Assembly (NCBI RefSeq): GCF_012910715.1
Contig: NZ_JABBHF010000001.1
Coordinates: forward strand, 317,170 to 381,169
Length of the DNA stretch: 64,000 bases
Reading direction: 5' to 3'
From: Flavivirga algicola
Lineage (GTDB): Bacteria; Bacteroidota; Bacteroidia; Flavobacteriales; Flavobacteriaceae
A model generated the notes under the pieces. The model was not told the DNA's origin, searched no databases, and worked only from the letters and a program-made list of their open reading frames with translations. Position 1 is the first letter of the stretch; each line of letters starts with the position of its first letter. Position numbers and translations under genes: made by a program. This document shows, piece by piece, positions 1-9,306 of this stretch.

Positions 1-307
1 TCCATCCATCAATAACTTGCTGCAAACCAAACGATACGCCTTCTACACTACTTTCTTCAAAAACCGACCCATTAGTAAAATAACCTTTATAAGCTACAGT
101 AACTGTTGATGTTAAATTGGGTTGCGCCCCTGTTCCTTCGTTATCAATTATATAATAAAGACCTGTAGGGCTTTTTTGTGCAACTAAATTGTTTTGGGCA
201 ATATAATCTGTAATTTCTTGATCATTTAAAGCAACATAATCCTTTTCATCATCGCTACTACATGAAACAAAAAGAGATAGTACCAAAGCAAATGCAATAT
301 ATTTCAT
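1..307 (-). CDS. FKBP-type peptidyl-prolyl cis-trans isomerase lipoprotein, C-terminus beyond window
   Basis: The gene starts with ATG at 307 and runs off the left edge, leaving 102 codons. A short signal peptide ends in a lipobox (LFVSC, Cys16) followed by SSDDE, so the product is probably a lipoprotein facing the periplasm. The visible part of the FKBP fold includes VTVAYKGYFTNGSVFEES and, further on, QVIDGW, both characteristic FKBP strands near the active site. Such enzymes speed proline isomerisation during folding of exported proteins. It is divergent from the exporter gene at 432 across about 120 bp. The family call is firm; the C-terminal active-site residues cannot be seen. Confidence 0.88.
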   Translation of the reverse strand, partial: MKYIAFALVLSLFVSCSSDDEKDYVALNDQEITDYIAQNNLVAQKSPTGLYYIIDNEGTGAQPNLTSTVTVAYKGYFTNGSVFEESSVEGVSFGLQQVIDGW

Positions 308-431
308 AGTTTATTTTTTGTGTAAATATAGCAAACACATCTACTTTATAAATTATAAAAAATGATAAAATTTATGAATATTGTAACCTTAAGTTTAAGC
401 TTGCTAACTTTATATAAAGTACTTTTGCTTC

Positions 432-1640
432 ATGCAAAAAACAAATAATAAGTTCCAATTTGAATTTGTAGCATTAATGGCATCTCTTATGTCTATTGTT
501 GCTTTATCTATAGATGCATTATTGCCTGCGCTTCCTGAAATTGGGAATTCATTAAATGTTACCAATACGAGTGACAACCAACTACTCATTACCATGATTT
601 TTTTGGGGCTGGGGTTTGGTCAGCTTATCTTTGGTCCCTTATCTGATAGCTTTGGGAGAAAACCCATTGTATATATAGGCTTTATAGTATTTATAATTGC
701 CAGTATTATTTGTGTAACGACCAAAAGTTTTGAAATGATGATTATTGCCCGTGTGCTTCAAGGCATTGGATTATCTTCCCCAAGAACCTTAAGCATTGCT
801 ATTGTAAGAGATTCGTATAGTGGAGATTACATGGCTAAAATTCTATCTATCGTAGTTATGGTTTTTATTTTAGTTCCTATAATAGCTCCGACATTAGGAT
901 TGTTTTTGCTTAATTTTTATAATTGGGAATCTATTTTCTATGTGAATTTAATATATGGTCTTTTAATCATGCTTTGGTTTTGGAAACGACAACCAGAAAC
1001 TCTAGACAAAGAAAAACGTATAAAATTCACGTCACATCAATTTATTGATGGTGCAAGAGAATTTATTAAATATAAGGATGCTGTGGCTTTTACACTTATT
1101 TCCGGCTTTATAACAGGTTCGTTTATGGTGTACCTAAGCACCTCTCAACAAATTTTTCAAGAGCAGTATAATATGGCAGATATGTTCCCATATATTTTTG
1201 CAAGTTTGGCCATATCTATTGGGTTTGCAACCTATTTAAATAGTGTTTTGGTTGTCAAATATGGTATGTGGCGTATTTCATATTTGGCGACTATAGCATA
1301 CGCTGTTATTTCTATTTTATATGTCTTTTTATTTTGGTCTGGGAACAATCCAAGTATAGGTATTTTACTCGGCTTTTTTGCTATACAATTCTTTGCTGTT
1401 GGTTTCATTTTTGGAAACTTAAGAGCTTTGGCCATGCAACCCTTGGGGCATATTGCTGGTATCGGGGCGGCGATTAATGGTTTTGTATCTACAGTTATGG
1501 CTGTACCTATAGCCAATTACATAGGTGGTTTTGTTACCAATTCTGTACTGCCCTTATTTATAGGGTTTTCAATTTTTGGTGTTTTGTCACTTTTAACTTT
1601 TATTTTTCTAAAAAGGAAAAAGAGGTTATTACACGTTTAA
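432..1640 (+). CDS. MFS transporter, Bcr/CflA-type drug exporter
   Basis: This 402-residue integral membrane protein has about 12 hydrophobic segments. The first contains SIDALLPALPEIG (residues 26-38), the acidic first-helix pattern of the Bcr/CflA drug:H+ antiporter group. MFS motif A follows between helices 2 and 3 as GPLSDSFGRKP (68-78). Length and layout match the family. Members export drugs or small metabolites using the proton gradient; the substrate here cannot be told. The gene stands alone, divergent from the FKBP gene. A hairpin with a T-rich tail about 190 bp downstream (1829-1852) may end the transcript. Confidence 0.85.
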   Translation: MQKTNNKFQFEFVALMASLMSIVALSIDALLPALPEIGNSLNVTNTSDNQLLITMIFLGLGFGQLIFGPLSDSFGRKPIVYIGFIVFIIASIICVTTKSFEMMIIARVLQGIGLSSPRTLSIAIVRDSYSGDYMAKILSIVVMVFILVPIIAPTLGLFLLNFYNWESIFYVNLIYGLLIMLWFWKRQPETLDKEKRIKFTSHQFIDGAREFIKYKDAVAFTLISGFITGSFMVYLSTSQQIFQEQYNMADMFPYIFASLAISIGFATYLNSVLVVKYGMWRISYLATIAYAVISILYVFLFWSGNNPSIGILLGFFAIQFFAVGFIFGNLRALAMQPLGHIAGIGAAINGFVSTVMAVPIANYIGGFVTNSVLPLFIGFSIFGVLSLLTFIFLKRKKRLLHV

Positions 1641-1754
1641 TTAAGTATCCCCAGATCGCCAATCATCCTTCTGTAATGTAAATTGAAAAGTATCTAATAC
1701 TACAACAATTCTATTCCAAACCCAATTGGAAGCACTCACTGTATTTTTTTGCAA
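1641..1754 (-). other. Possible C-terminal gene remnant in the 1641-1948 gap
   Basis: This 308-bp gap holds one protein-like frame of 37 codons on the minus strand (TTG at 1754, stop at 1641-1643). It includes NWVWNRIVVVLDTF and ends QKDDWRSGDT, with an in-frame TGA just upstream. The composition looks more protein-like than random AT-rich DNA, so it could be the decayed end of a former gene. I cannot name a family and chance is a fair explanation. The rest of the gap shows only the hairpin at 1829-1852. Confidence 0.15.
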
Positions 1755-1828
1755 TATTCATTTTAACTGTTATCCAGTCACAGAGCGTTAAGGAAATCAA
1801 CTAATTACCTAATACGGCTCATAGTAAA

Positions 1829-1852
1829 AAAAGGTGTTGAGGTTCACCTTTT
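1829..1852 (+). terminator. Hairpin with T-rich tail, probable terminator
   Basis: An 8-bp stem (AAAAGGTG with CACCTTTT) closes an 8-nt loop and is followed by a T-rich tail. It lies between the MFS gene and the propeller gene on the same strand, so it most likely insulates the latter from upstream transcription. Confidence 0.5.
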
Positions 1853-1948
1853 ATTTTAACACATTTACCACATAAATAAACAGACTCACCATATTAATTT
1901 AGAAATAATATAATGATGACATAAGTTAGCTTTAAAATTAAATAAACC

Positions 1949-3013
1949 ATGAAAAAAATTATCAAACCCCAAAACATAGGAATCATATTGTTTTCTATAT
2001 CTTTATTTTTAAGCGGTTTCAAACTTATTGCGCAAACAACAGGTTTAGACGGTCCAAATGGCCTGCTACTTAATGGAAATGACTTATATATTGCTGAAGC
2101 AGAGGGAAACAAAATTTCTAAAATAGACCTTACTGCGGTTACCCCCACTATTACAGACGTGATAACAGGATTGAATCGTCCTACTAGCATGGTGCTCCAT
2201 GGGAATGAAATGTATATTGTCGAAGCTATTGGAAATAAAATTTCTAAAATAGATATTACTACAGCGACGCCTACCGCTACAGACGTGATAACTGGGCTGA
2301 ACGCCCCCAGTACAATGATACTGAACGGAGATGACTTATACATTGCCGAATATATTGGAAATAAAATCTCTAAAATAGACATTACCGCAGTTACGCCTAC
2401 TGCTACAGATGTGATAACTGGATTGAATCGCCCTACTGGAATGGCTCTCCATGGCAATGACTTGTATATTAGTGAATACGGCGGTAATAGAATTTCTAAA
2501 ATAGACATTACCGCAACCTTGCCAATTACTACGGCAACAAATGTAATATTTGGAATGAATCACCCATATGGATTGCTACTTGATGGAAATGACCTATATA
2601 TTGCCGAATATCTTGGAGATAAAGTTTCCAAAATAGATATTAGCTTAGCCGTACCATTGGCAACACTTGTAACTAGAGTAAAAACCCCTGTTCAAATGGC
2701 TGTTAATGGAACCGATTTGTATATCACTGAATTTGATGAAAACAGAGTCTCTAAAGTCAATTTAAGCACGCTTTCAAATAATGATAGTAAAAAATTATCG
2801 CGTATAAAGTTATACCCGAGTCCTTCTCCTGGTTTTATCCAGATTTCTGGATTGACCAAAACAGAAAATTATGCAATTTATAACACGTTAGGAACTAAAA
2901 TAAATAGTGGGATAGTTGCTAGTTATAAAAAAATCGATATTAAAAATTTATCTAACGGATTATATTTTTTAAATCTTGAGAACGGCAACACCTTTAAATT
3001 TATAAAAGAATAA
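1949..3013 (+). CDS. Secreted six-repeat beta-propeller protein with T9SS sorting domain
   Basis: This 354-residue protein begins with a signal peptide (hydrophobic core about 10-25). From about residue 32 come six near-identical repeats of 41-44 residues, each with a version of NGNDLYIAE and GNKISKID, typical of NHL/SMP-30-like propeller blades. Six such repeats would form one complete six-bladed propeller. The last ~75 residues (RIKLYPSPSPGFIQI ... LSNGLYFLNL ... FKFIKE) match the type A C-terminal sorting domain of the type IX secretion system, so the protein is probably exported and attached to the surface. No catalytic residues are evident; a binding role is only a guess. A strong terminator follows at 3045. 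Confidence 0.8.
   Translation: MKKIIKPQNIGIILFSISLFLSGFKLIAQTTGLDGPNGLLLNGNDLYIAEAEGNKISKIDLTAVTPTITDVITGLNRPTSMVLHGNEMYIVEAIGNKISKIDITTATPTATDVITGLNAPSTMILNGDDLYIAEYIGNKISKIDITAVTPTATDVITGLNRPTGMALHGNDLYISEYGGNRISKIDITATLPITTATNVIFGMNHPYGLLLDGNDLYIAEYLGDKVSKIDISLAVPLATLVTRVKTPVQMAVNGTDLYITEFDENRVSKVNLSTLSNNDSKKLSRIKLYPSPSPGFIQISGLTKTENYAIYNTLGTKINSGIVASYKKIDIKNLSNGLYFLNLENGNTFKFIKE
2042..2777 (+). repeat. Six tandem coding repeats of about 126 bp
   Basis: The propeller gene contains six in-frame units, three of exactly 126 bp and then units of about 132 and 123 bp plus a partial last copy. The first three also resemble each other at DNA level (for example ACAGA(C/T)GTGATAAC recurs), which suggests recent duplication or gene conversion between blades. 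Copies 4-6 are more diverged. Confidence 0.8.
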
Positions 3014-3044
3014 GGAACATATTTTTTATACTATTTTATAAAAG

Positions 3045-3080
3045 AAAACAGTAGAAACAGCCATAAGTTTCTACTGTTTT
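3045..3080 (+). terminator. Rho-independent terminator after the propeller gene
   Basis: A perfect 14-bp stem (3045-3058 with 3067-3080) around an 8-nt loop, with an A-run before and a T-run after. It can act in both directions and lies between the propeller gene and the convergent ABC transporter gene. Confidence 0.85.
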
Positions 3081-3144
3081 TCTATATAAATAATTTTGTT
3101 AGATAAAAAGCTAATTAATGTTCTAACAACTTATACTACGCTTC

Positions 3145-4905
3145 TTAAATCTTAGCCTGATAAGTGTATAAATCATAATACCTACCATTTAAAGTGATCA
3201 ATTCATCATGGCTCCCTCGTTCTACAATATGCCCGGCCTCAACAACCAAAATTTGATCTGCTTTTCTAATCGTACTTAATCGGTGCGCTATAACAATGGT
3301 TGTCCTGTTTTTTACCAATTCAGTCAAACTTTTTTGTATTAAAGCCTCACTCTCGGTGTCTAAACTTGAAGTCGCTTCATCCAGAATAATAATTTTCGGA
3401 TCTGCTAAAATAGCACGCGCAATGGCCAATCGTTGACGCTGACCTCCAGACAACTTAACGCCTCTTTCTCCTATTAATGTTTCTAAACCATCTTCAAAAC
3501 GATCTGTAAATTCATTGACGTAAGCTGCTTTAACAGCATTTTGCAATTCAGATTCAGTCGCATCAGGTCTTGGAAACATAATATTCTCTCTAATAGTACC
3601 TTCAAATAAAAATTCATCCTGCAAAACCACTCCTAAATATTGACGATACGTATTCAATTTTACTTTAGATAAATCTTGACCATCAATCGTTACCTTACCA
3701 GATTTCGGATTTAAAAATGTAGCGGATAAGCCAGCTATGGTTGATTTACCCGATCCCGAACTCCCAACCAGAGCTGTTGTTGAGCCAGCAGGTACGGTAA
3801 AATTAATATGGTGTAATACCTCTTTACCTGCTTCATAGGAAAAGGATACATCCTCAAAGACAATCTCTCCATGAATAGTTTCTAACCGAATGGCTCTTTC
3901 TTTATTATCTGCTTCTGCAGTCATGTTCATGAGCTCTTCAGTTCTATCTAAACCTGCTAATGCCTCCGTTAACTGACTCCCAATATTACTCATTTGCACT
4001 ATAGGCGCAATCATAAACCCTAAAATAAGTGTGAAGAATAAAAATTCTCCCGTAGTCATATCATTTTGTATCATATAATAGCCTCCAATGGCCATGATGC
4101 CAGTAGTAGCTACACCAATTAAAAAGGTTGAAGAACTTGTCATTAAAGCTGTAGCTGTTAAGCTCTTTTTTACATTTTGAAATAATCTATCAACACCTTT
4201 CTCAAAAATTTTGTTTTCCTGTGTTTCGGCATTAAAGGCTTTAATGACCCTTACCCCAGCTAAGGTTTCGGTTAAGCGCCCTTTAACTTCGGCATTTATT
4301 TTACCCCGTTTTCTAAAAATGGGGCGTATGTATTTAAAAGCTCTAAGTGCAATATAACCGAATACGGATAGTGGCACGAATACAAAAAGTGTCATCCATG
4401 CGTTCAGTTTTATTAAAATAATTAGGGAAATAATGGCTGTAAAGGTGCCTCCAACCAACTGTACCAAACCTGTACCAATAAGATTTCGAACCCCCTCTAC
4501 ATCACTCATTATACGAGATACCAAAGCTCCAGATTTGGTATTATCGAAAAAACTAATAGGTAACGAAAGCACTTTTTTCTGCACCTGTGCTCGCAGTTCA
4601 CTAATCAGATATTGTGCTTGAACGCTTAAAATGCGAGTAAGCAAAAACGATGTCAGCGATTGTAATAAAATAGCCCCCAAAACAATGGCTACTAATTTGT
4701 ATAATAAATTTATATCTTTATTTGGTACCACCTCATCCAATAACACTTTGCTTTGCCATGGCAAAACCAAACCTGCCAAGCTCCTTATAACTATCAAAAT
4801 CAAACCAATAAACACCAAATTACGTCGCGGCCATATAATGGTTTTAAAGGCCTGTGCCATAGTCACTTTATTTTTGGTTTTTGAGGTGCTCTTGAACTGC
4901 TGCAT
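3145..4905 (-). CDS. ABC transporter, fused membrane and ATP-binding domains (MsbA-like exporter)
   Basis: This 586-residue half-transporter has an N-terminal six-helix membrane domain (about 15-320) and a C-terminal ATPase. The ATPase carries Walker A GSSGSGKST (381-389), signature LSGGQ (485-489), Walker B IIILDE (505-510) and switch histidine AHRLST (His541). The arrangement is that of type IV exporters such as MsbA, which work as dimers and move lipids or drugs across the inner membrane. I chose ATG at 4905; a TTG at 4923 would add six residues. It stands alone, so the substrate is unknown. MsbA itself is possible but unproven. Confidence 0.88.
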   Translation of the reverse strand: MQQFKSTSKTKNKVTMAQAFKTIIWPRRNLVFIGLILIVIRSLAGLVLPWQSKVLLDEVVPNKDINLLYKLVAIVLGAILLQSLTSFLLTRILSVQAQYLISELRAQVQKKVLSLPISFFDNTKSGALVSRIMSDVEGVRNLIGTGLVQLVGGTFTAIISLIILIKLNAWMTLFVFVPLSVFGYIALRAFKYIRPIFRKRGKINAEVKGRLTETLAGVRVIKAFNAETQENKIFEKGVDRLFQNVKKSLTATALMTSSSTFLIGVATTGIMAIGGYYMIQNDMTTGEFLFFTLILGFMIAPIVQMSNIGSQLTEALAGLDRTEELMNMTAEADNKERAIRLETIHGEIVFEDVSFSYEAGKEVLHHINFTVPAGSTTALVGSSGSGKSTIAGLSATFLNPKSGKVTIDGQDLSKVKLNTYRQYLGVVLQDEFLFEGTIRENIMFPRPDATESELQNAVKAAYVNEFTDRFEDGLETLIGERGVKLSGGQRQRLAIARAILADPKIIILDEATSSLDTESEALIQKSLTELVKNRTTIVIAHRLSTIRKADQILVVEAGHIVERGSHDELITLNGRYYDLYTYQAKI

Positions 4906-5057
4906 TGAAACGATTTTTAACAATAAGATTGTTTGCTAAATTAACCAAACTATATGAATAATATGGACACCTTATTAAAACATAAATACACGTATGCCCT
5001 TAATAGTTTCATTATTTTAGCGAAAACACAATAGATACAAAAAAGCAAGCACATCGC

Positions 5058-6812
5058 ATGAATTACAAACAATTAATGAAGCCTCATCTTATCATATTAT
5101 TAATGATTCTTTTATCTGCATGTGGAAAAGCATCAAAAACAAAGCACCCCACCATTATTGAACAGGTATACAAAAACCCCATTATCAGTGCTGATTTTTC
5201 CGATCCTGATGTTATAAGGGTTGAGAACGATTATTATATGACCGCCTCAAGTTTTAATATGGTTCCTGGATTGCCAATCCTGCATTCTAAAGACCTGGTA
5301 AACTGGAAACTTATTGGGCACGGTATCCAACACTTACCCGATGCACTTTTTAGCTACAAAAACAGAAATAAAGACCAACTCGATTACAACGTGCCTCGCC
5401 TTGGTAAAGGTGTATATGCTCCTGCTATTCGCTACCATAATGGTTACTTCTGGATTTTCTGGGGAGATCCCGATGCTGGGGTTTATCAAATAAAAACAAA
5501 AAACCCTGCTGGAACATGGAGCAAACCTGTATTGATTAAAGAGGCCTCTGGTTGGATCGACCCTTCCCCTATCTGGGATAAAAAAACAGGCAAAGCATAT
5601 CTTGCGCACGCACATGCAGCCTCTCGCCGCGGTATTAACGAACGTATTGATGTCTGGGAAATGAACTGGGAAGGTACAGCTCTTATTGGAGAACCCGTTA
5701 CTGTATTTGATGCCAAGGATTCCAAAAATTTTCCAACTGATAAATATCAAAGTGTTATAGAAGGCACCAAGTTTATGAAACGTGGTGAGTGGTTCTATAT
5801 TTTATGCCCTGCTGGTGGCGTAGAATTTGGTTGGCAAACCGCCTTGCGATCAAAAAGCCCTAAAGGTCCCTATGAAATTAAGACTATTTGCGAGACTGGT
5901 AATACAGGAATAAATGGCCCACATCAAGGCGGTTTAGTAGAATCGCATACAGGTGAATGGTGGTTTATTCATTTTCAATCGGTTGGTACTTTAGGACGCA
6001 TTGTACGTTTAGAACCAGCGCATTGGACAGACAATGATTGGCCTGTAGTTGGCATCGACCCCGATAATGATGGTATTGGAAACCCTGTAGAAAGCTATAC
6101 ATTCCCACATCCCGCTGTTCCTTTTAAACTACAAAACTCTGATGATTTTAGTTCTAAAACGTTAGGGTTACAATGGCAATGGCCTGCAAATCCGCAAAAG
6201 AATTGGTACAAACTTGAAAAAGGAAAATTGGTTTTACCAGCTCTTTTTTCAGCCAATCAAGAACTGGAGCGTGTTCCACAAGTTTTAACACAAATGTTTC
6301 CTAATTTCAATTTTTCGGCAACCGTAAAAATGAATGCTTCTAACTATAAAGGTATAAGAACTGGATTAACTTCTCTAGGACGAAAATCATTTGATATTGG
6401 TGTTGAAGAAATAAAAGATACTATGAAAGTATCTATGCGCTTTGGTTTGCAAACCTTGGGTGCCAAAACTGTTACTGGTACTGATTTTTGGTTACGATTA
6501 GACACACAAGGTACGCTTCCTAAACCTTTAAAATATAGAACCAGACGTTCAAAAGAGGAAAAAGAAACACACAAAGCCACACTACAAGATTATCAGTTAA
6601 AAAAACTAGACCGTTATGGCAATGGTATTATCTATGGCCAGTTTTTATTTAGTACCAACGGCGAGGATTTCTCCAAATTAGGTCCTGAGTTCGAGGTACG
6701 TTCTGGTGCATGGATCGGCGCCCGCATTGGATTATATTGTGTGCAAAAAGACACAAGTGCCTTACAACAAAGGGCTGTTAATTTTGATGAGATTACCTTC
6801 ACACAATATTAA
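5058..6812 (+). CDS. Glycoside hydrolase family 43 lipoprotein (beta-xylosidase/arabinofuranosidase type)
   Basis: The 584-residue protein has a signal peptide ending in lipobox LLSAC (Cys22). The five-bladed GH43 catalytic domain (about 38-355) begins with ISADFSDPDVI, where Asp49 fits the catalytic base. Asp168 in GWIDPSP fits the pKa modulator and Glu235 in VIEGTKF the general acid. YYMTASSFNMVPGLPILHS is typical of the xylosidase-type subfamily. A C-terminal beta-sandwich (about 360-584) resembles the accessory domain of that group. It probably trims xylose or arabinose from oligosaccharides at the cell surface or in the periplasm. No SusC/SusD pair is nearby, so it is an orphan enzyme. 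Confidence 0.88.
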   Translation: MNYKQLMKPHLIILLMILLSACGKASKTKHPTIIEQVYKNPIISADFSDPDVIRVENDYYMTASSFNMVPGLPILHSKDLVNWKLIGHGIQHLPDALFSYKNRNKDQLDYNVPRLGKGVYAPAIRYHNGYFWIFWGDPDAGVYQIKTKNPAGTWSKPVLIKEASGWIDPSPIWDKKTGKAYLAHAHAASRRGINERIDVWEMNWEGTALIGEPVTVFDAKDSKNFPTDKYQSVIEGTKFMKRGEWFYILCPAGGVEFGWQTALRSKSPKGPYEIKTICETGNTGINGPHQGGLVESHTGEWWFIHFQSVGTLGRIVRLEPAHWTDNDWPVVGIDPDNDGIGNPVESYTFPHPAVPFKLQNSDDFSSKTLGLQWQWPANPQKNWYKLEKGKLVLPALFSANQELERVPQVLTQMFPNFNFSATVKMNASNYKGIRTGLTSLGRKSFDIGVEEIKDTMKVSMRFGLQTLGAKTVTGTDFWLRLDTQGTLPKPLKYRTRRSKEEKETHKATLQDYQLKKLDRYGNGIIYGQFLFSTNGEDFSKLGPEFEVRSGAWIGARIGLYCVQKDTSALQQRAVNFDEITFTQY

Positions 6813-6935
6813 GCATATATATTATTTTCAATTCTCAAAAAAGTTTAACTACATTTATGTGAAGTAAAATATGTTATATTAGTACAGAAATATTGAATTA
6901 ATAAGTCATGAAAAATACTCCCAAATCCCAATATC

Positions 6936-8045
6936 ATGAAAAATCACGAAGAAAAATCATTCTATGATGTAAGTTCCACCTTAGTTCAAATAGATAAAAA
7001 TATTTCTACTGAAGAAGTAAGCGAAACATTAAAAGGCATAGATTTTAACAATGTTCGAGATAAAAACATGTTGATCTTATCACAAATGGTATCTGAAGGA
7101 GAAACAAAAGCTGTAAAATACCTTTTAGACCATGGAGCTGATCCTAATCTCGAATCATCTTCATATCACTATTACAAAGGCCCTGCTATTCTTTTTGCGC
7201 TTCAAAATAAACGTTCGAAAACAGAGGTAAAACTAGAAATTATTAATATGCTTATTGATTATGGGAGCGATATCAATGCTAAGGCACAGTGGTTTGACAG
7301 TAATCAAGAATTAGCAATAAATGGAAACCTCATAGAGTATGGGTTAGAATTGGGCATGGAAAGTCTTAAAGTGGTGAATGATGAAAACTTCGATGCAGAG
7401 TCCAGAAAATCTTCTGCAAAAGAAATTGAAGGCCTGCAAGCCATGCTTTCATTGTTACAAAAATCTGGATCTATCGTAAAACCAGAAACCTTAAAAAACC
7501 TAAAAGTGTTCTTAAATGTTGAAATTAAAAACGCTACGAAAGCAGATCCTAAAAAATTTCTTGAAGAGGCATTAAGTGTTTTATCTGTTAAAGACCGAGT
7601 ATATGATTTGCCAAGTGCAGCAAAAAAGGTATGCTATAAATATCTTGAAAACGAATACTTCATGCTTTCAAAAGAGTGGGCTGAACTAATCAGACACTTG
7701 GTTAAAATCTCCCTCACTTTTGAAGAAGTTTCTGAATATGTTTACGATGGAGAAATTGTTTCCTTTATGGATGATGAAGGTTGGCTTTCCCAATCTTGGG
7801 AAGAGTACAACTGGTTTGATGAATTAGTTGACGTTTTTTTTAATGAAAATGTCAAAAAGAATCCTGAATGGAATAAACTTTTAGCTCTTATGATAAAGGA
7901 ATGCCCAAAATATGATGCCGAAAGTATTGATGAGAAATTAGCTAACCTCTTAAAAGAAGCTTGGGTGCAATCACATAAATCATTTCAAGAGTTAAAAAAT
8001 ATAGCTAAACAGAACATACCTCAAATTAGTATATATCTGGATTAG
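6936..8045 (+). CDS. Ankyrin-repeat protein of unknown function
   Basis: This 369-residue, acidic, apparently cytoplasmic protein has no signal peptide or membrane segment. Residues about 45-110 contain two ankyrin-like units, the first with AVKYLLDHGADPNLES and the second with IINMLIDYGSDINAKA. The rest is helical and not recognised. Ankyrin repeats bind other proteins, but no partner is suggested by the neighbours. An ATG 28 bp upstream (6908) is out of frame and opens only a 19-codon frame, so 6936 is preferred. Bacterial ankyrin proteins are sometimes immunity or stress proteins; nothing here supports either. Confidence 0.65.
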   Translation: MKNHEEKSFYDVSSTLVQIDKNISTEEVSETLKGIDFNNVRDKNMLILSQMVSEGETKAVKYLLDHGADPNLESSSYHYYKGPAILFALQNKRSKTEVKLEIINMLIDYGSDINAKAQWFDSNQELAINGNLIEYGLELGMESLKVVNDENFDAESRKSSAKEIEGLQAMLSLLQKSGSIVKPETLKNLKVFLNVEIKNATKADPKKFLEEALSVLSVKDRVYDLPSAAKKVCYKYLENEYFMLSKEWAELIRHLVKISLTFEEVSEYVYDGEIVSFMDDEGWLSQSWEEYNWFDELVDVFFNENVKKNPEWNKLLALMIKECPKYDAESIDEKLANLLKEAWVQSHKSFQELKNIAKQNIPQISIYLD

Positions 8046-8082
8046 AGCTTGGGTAAAAAATATCTTTTTGATTCCTACTATT

Positions 8083-9177
8083 ATGAAAAACATAACAAGC
8101 ATAACAATTCTAGCCTTATTAATAAATAGCTTTTGCTATGGACAAAAAACATACACTTACTCCCAACCAAAAGAGCTTAATGATGGGTGGAAAACAAGTA
8201 GCTTAAAATCACATGAGATTGACACCACAAGAATATATAAGTTATTCGACCAAATGAAAAACGGAAAGCATAAAATCCACAGTGTTTTATTGGTAAAAAA
8301 TAATCAACTCATTATTGAAACGTATTTTAATAACTATGCTATAGATAAGCAGCACGACCTACGTTCGGTAACAAAAAGTATAAGATCCATTTTAATGGGA
8401 ATTGCTATAGATAAAGGATTTATAGATACCGTTAAAGCCCCCATATCAAAATACCTTACAAATCCAATACCAACAAAAAATCTTGATCCAAGAAAAACAA
8501 AGATTACTATTGAACACCTTTTAACGATGTCGAGCGGACTTGATTGTAATGATTGGGATAAAAAATCAAAAGGTCAGGAAGATAAAGTTCATAAAAAAAA
8601 GGATTGGATTCAATATACACTTAACCTACCCATGATAAATGAACCAGGAACGATATCCAATTATTGCTCAATGGGTTCAATTTTGGTAGCAGAAATAATA
8701 AGTCAAGCATCGGGGATGCCCATCGACAAATTTGCTGAACACTATTTATTCACCCCATTAGGAATTAAAAATGCGAATTGGGGCCATACTTCAGATAAAA
8801 AGATCATACCTTCAGGAAAAAGATTATATATGACTTCACGCGATATGGCCAAAATTGGTCAATTAATCCTCAACAAGGGGAAATGGCATGAAAAACAAAT
8901 CGTATCCGAAAAATGGATTGAAAAATCAACCACTCCAAAAACCAAAATTACAGGAATAGATTATTGTTATTTATGGTGGCAGATCCCATTTAAAATAGAT
9001 GAAAAAGTTGTTATTTCTAAAACCGCCACTGGAAACGGAGGTCAGTATATTATGATCTTTCCAAGTATGGACTTGGTTGCCATTTTTAATGGTGGAGCTT
9101 ACAACTCGCAAGAAGATAAATTGCCCTTTGCCATGATGAAAGATATTTTTCTTCCAATATTTAAAAGCGAAGAATAA
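8083..9177 (+). CDS. Serine hydrolase of the beta-lactamase/class C family, secreted
   Basis: The 364-residue protein has a signal peptide (residues 1-20, ending near CYGQ) and a penicillin-binding-type fold. The nucleophile motif SxxK is SVTK (Ser95-Lys98). The second motif is YCS at Tyr194, a variant of Tyr-x-Asn. The third is probably GNGG near 310. The loss of Asn and of the usual His/Lys-Thr-Gly triad suggests an esterase or peptidase rather than a true beta-lactamase. I chose ATG at 8083 because it begins the signal peptide; a TTG at 8068 is in frame. The gene follows the ankyrin gene by 37 bp. Confidence 0.78.
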   Translation: MKNITSITILALLINSFCYGQKTYTYSQPKELNDGWKTSSLKSHEIDTTRIYKLFDQMKNGKHKIHSVLLVKNNQLIIETYFNNYAIDKQHDLRSVTKSIRSILMGIAIDKGFIDTVKAPISKYLTNPIPTKNLDPRKTKITIEHLLTMSSGLDCNDWDKKSKGQEDKVHKKKDWIQYTLNLPMINEPGTISNYCSMGSILVAEIISQASGMPIDKFAEHYLFTPLGIKNANWGHTSDKKIIPSGKRLYMTSRDMAKIGQLILNKGKWHEKQIVSEKWIEKSTTPKTKITGIDYCYLWWQIPFKIDEKVVISKTATGNGGQYIMIFPSMDLVAIFNGGAYNSQEDKLPFAMMKDIFLPIFKSEE

Positions 9178-9306
9178 TAAAAACAAAATATATTAAGAAG
9201 AAAACAATCTATATACTTGAAAAATTATTTTTAAATCTTCCCAGTAGTCTGCTTAATTTATTACTTTTATTGGCTTAAATTAATCTTATAAACAATAATA
9301 AAAAAG

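Noticed and set aside
420-427. TACTTTTG matching the -7 promoter box just before the MFS gene
   Set aside because: It lies only 4 bp before the ATG, leaving no room for a leader; it is probably chance.
1894-2508. 204-codon open frame on the minus strand opposite the propeller gene
   Set aside because: Its repeats mirror the coding repeats on the plus strand and it has no signal or family features; it is a shadow of the propeller gene.
6908-6967. Upstream 19-codon frame before the ankyrin gene as a regulatory leader peptide
   Set aside because: It overlaps the ankyrin start in another frame, and no attenuator structure or repeated codon is seen.
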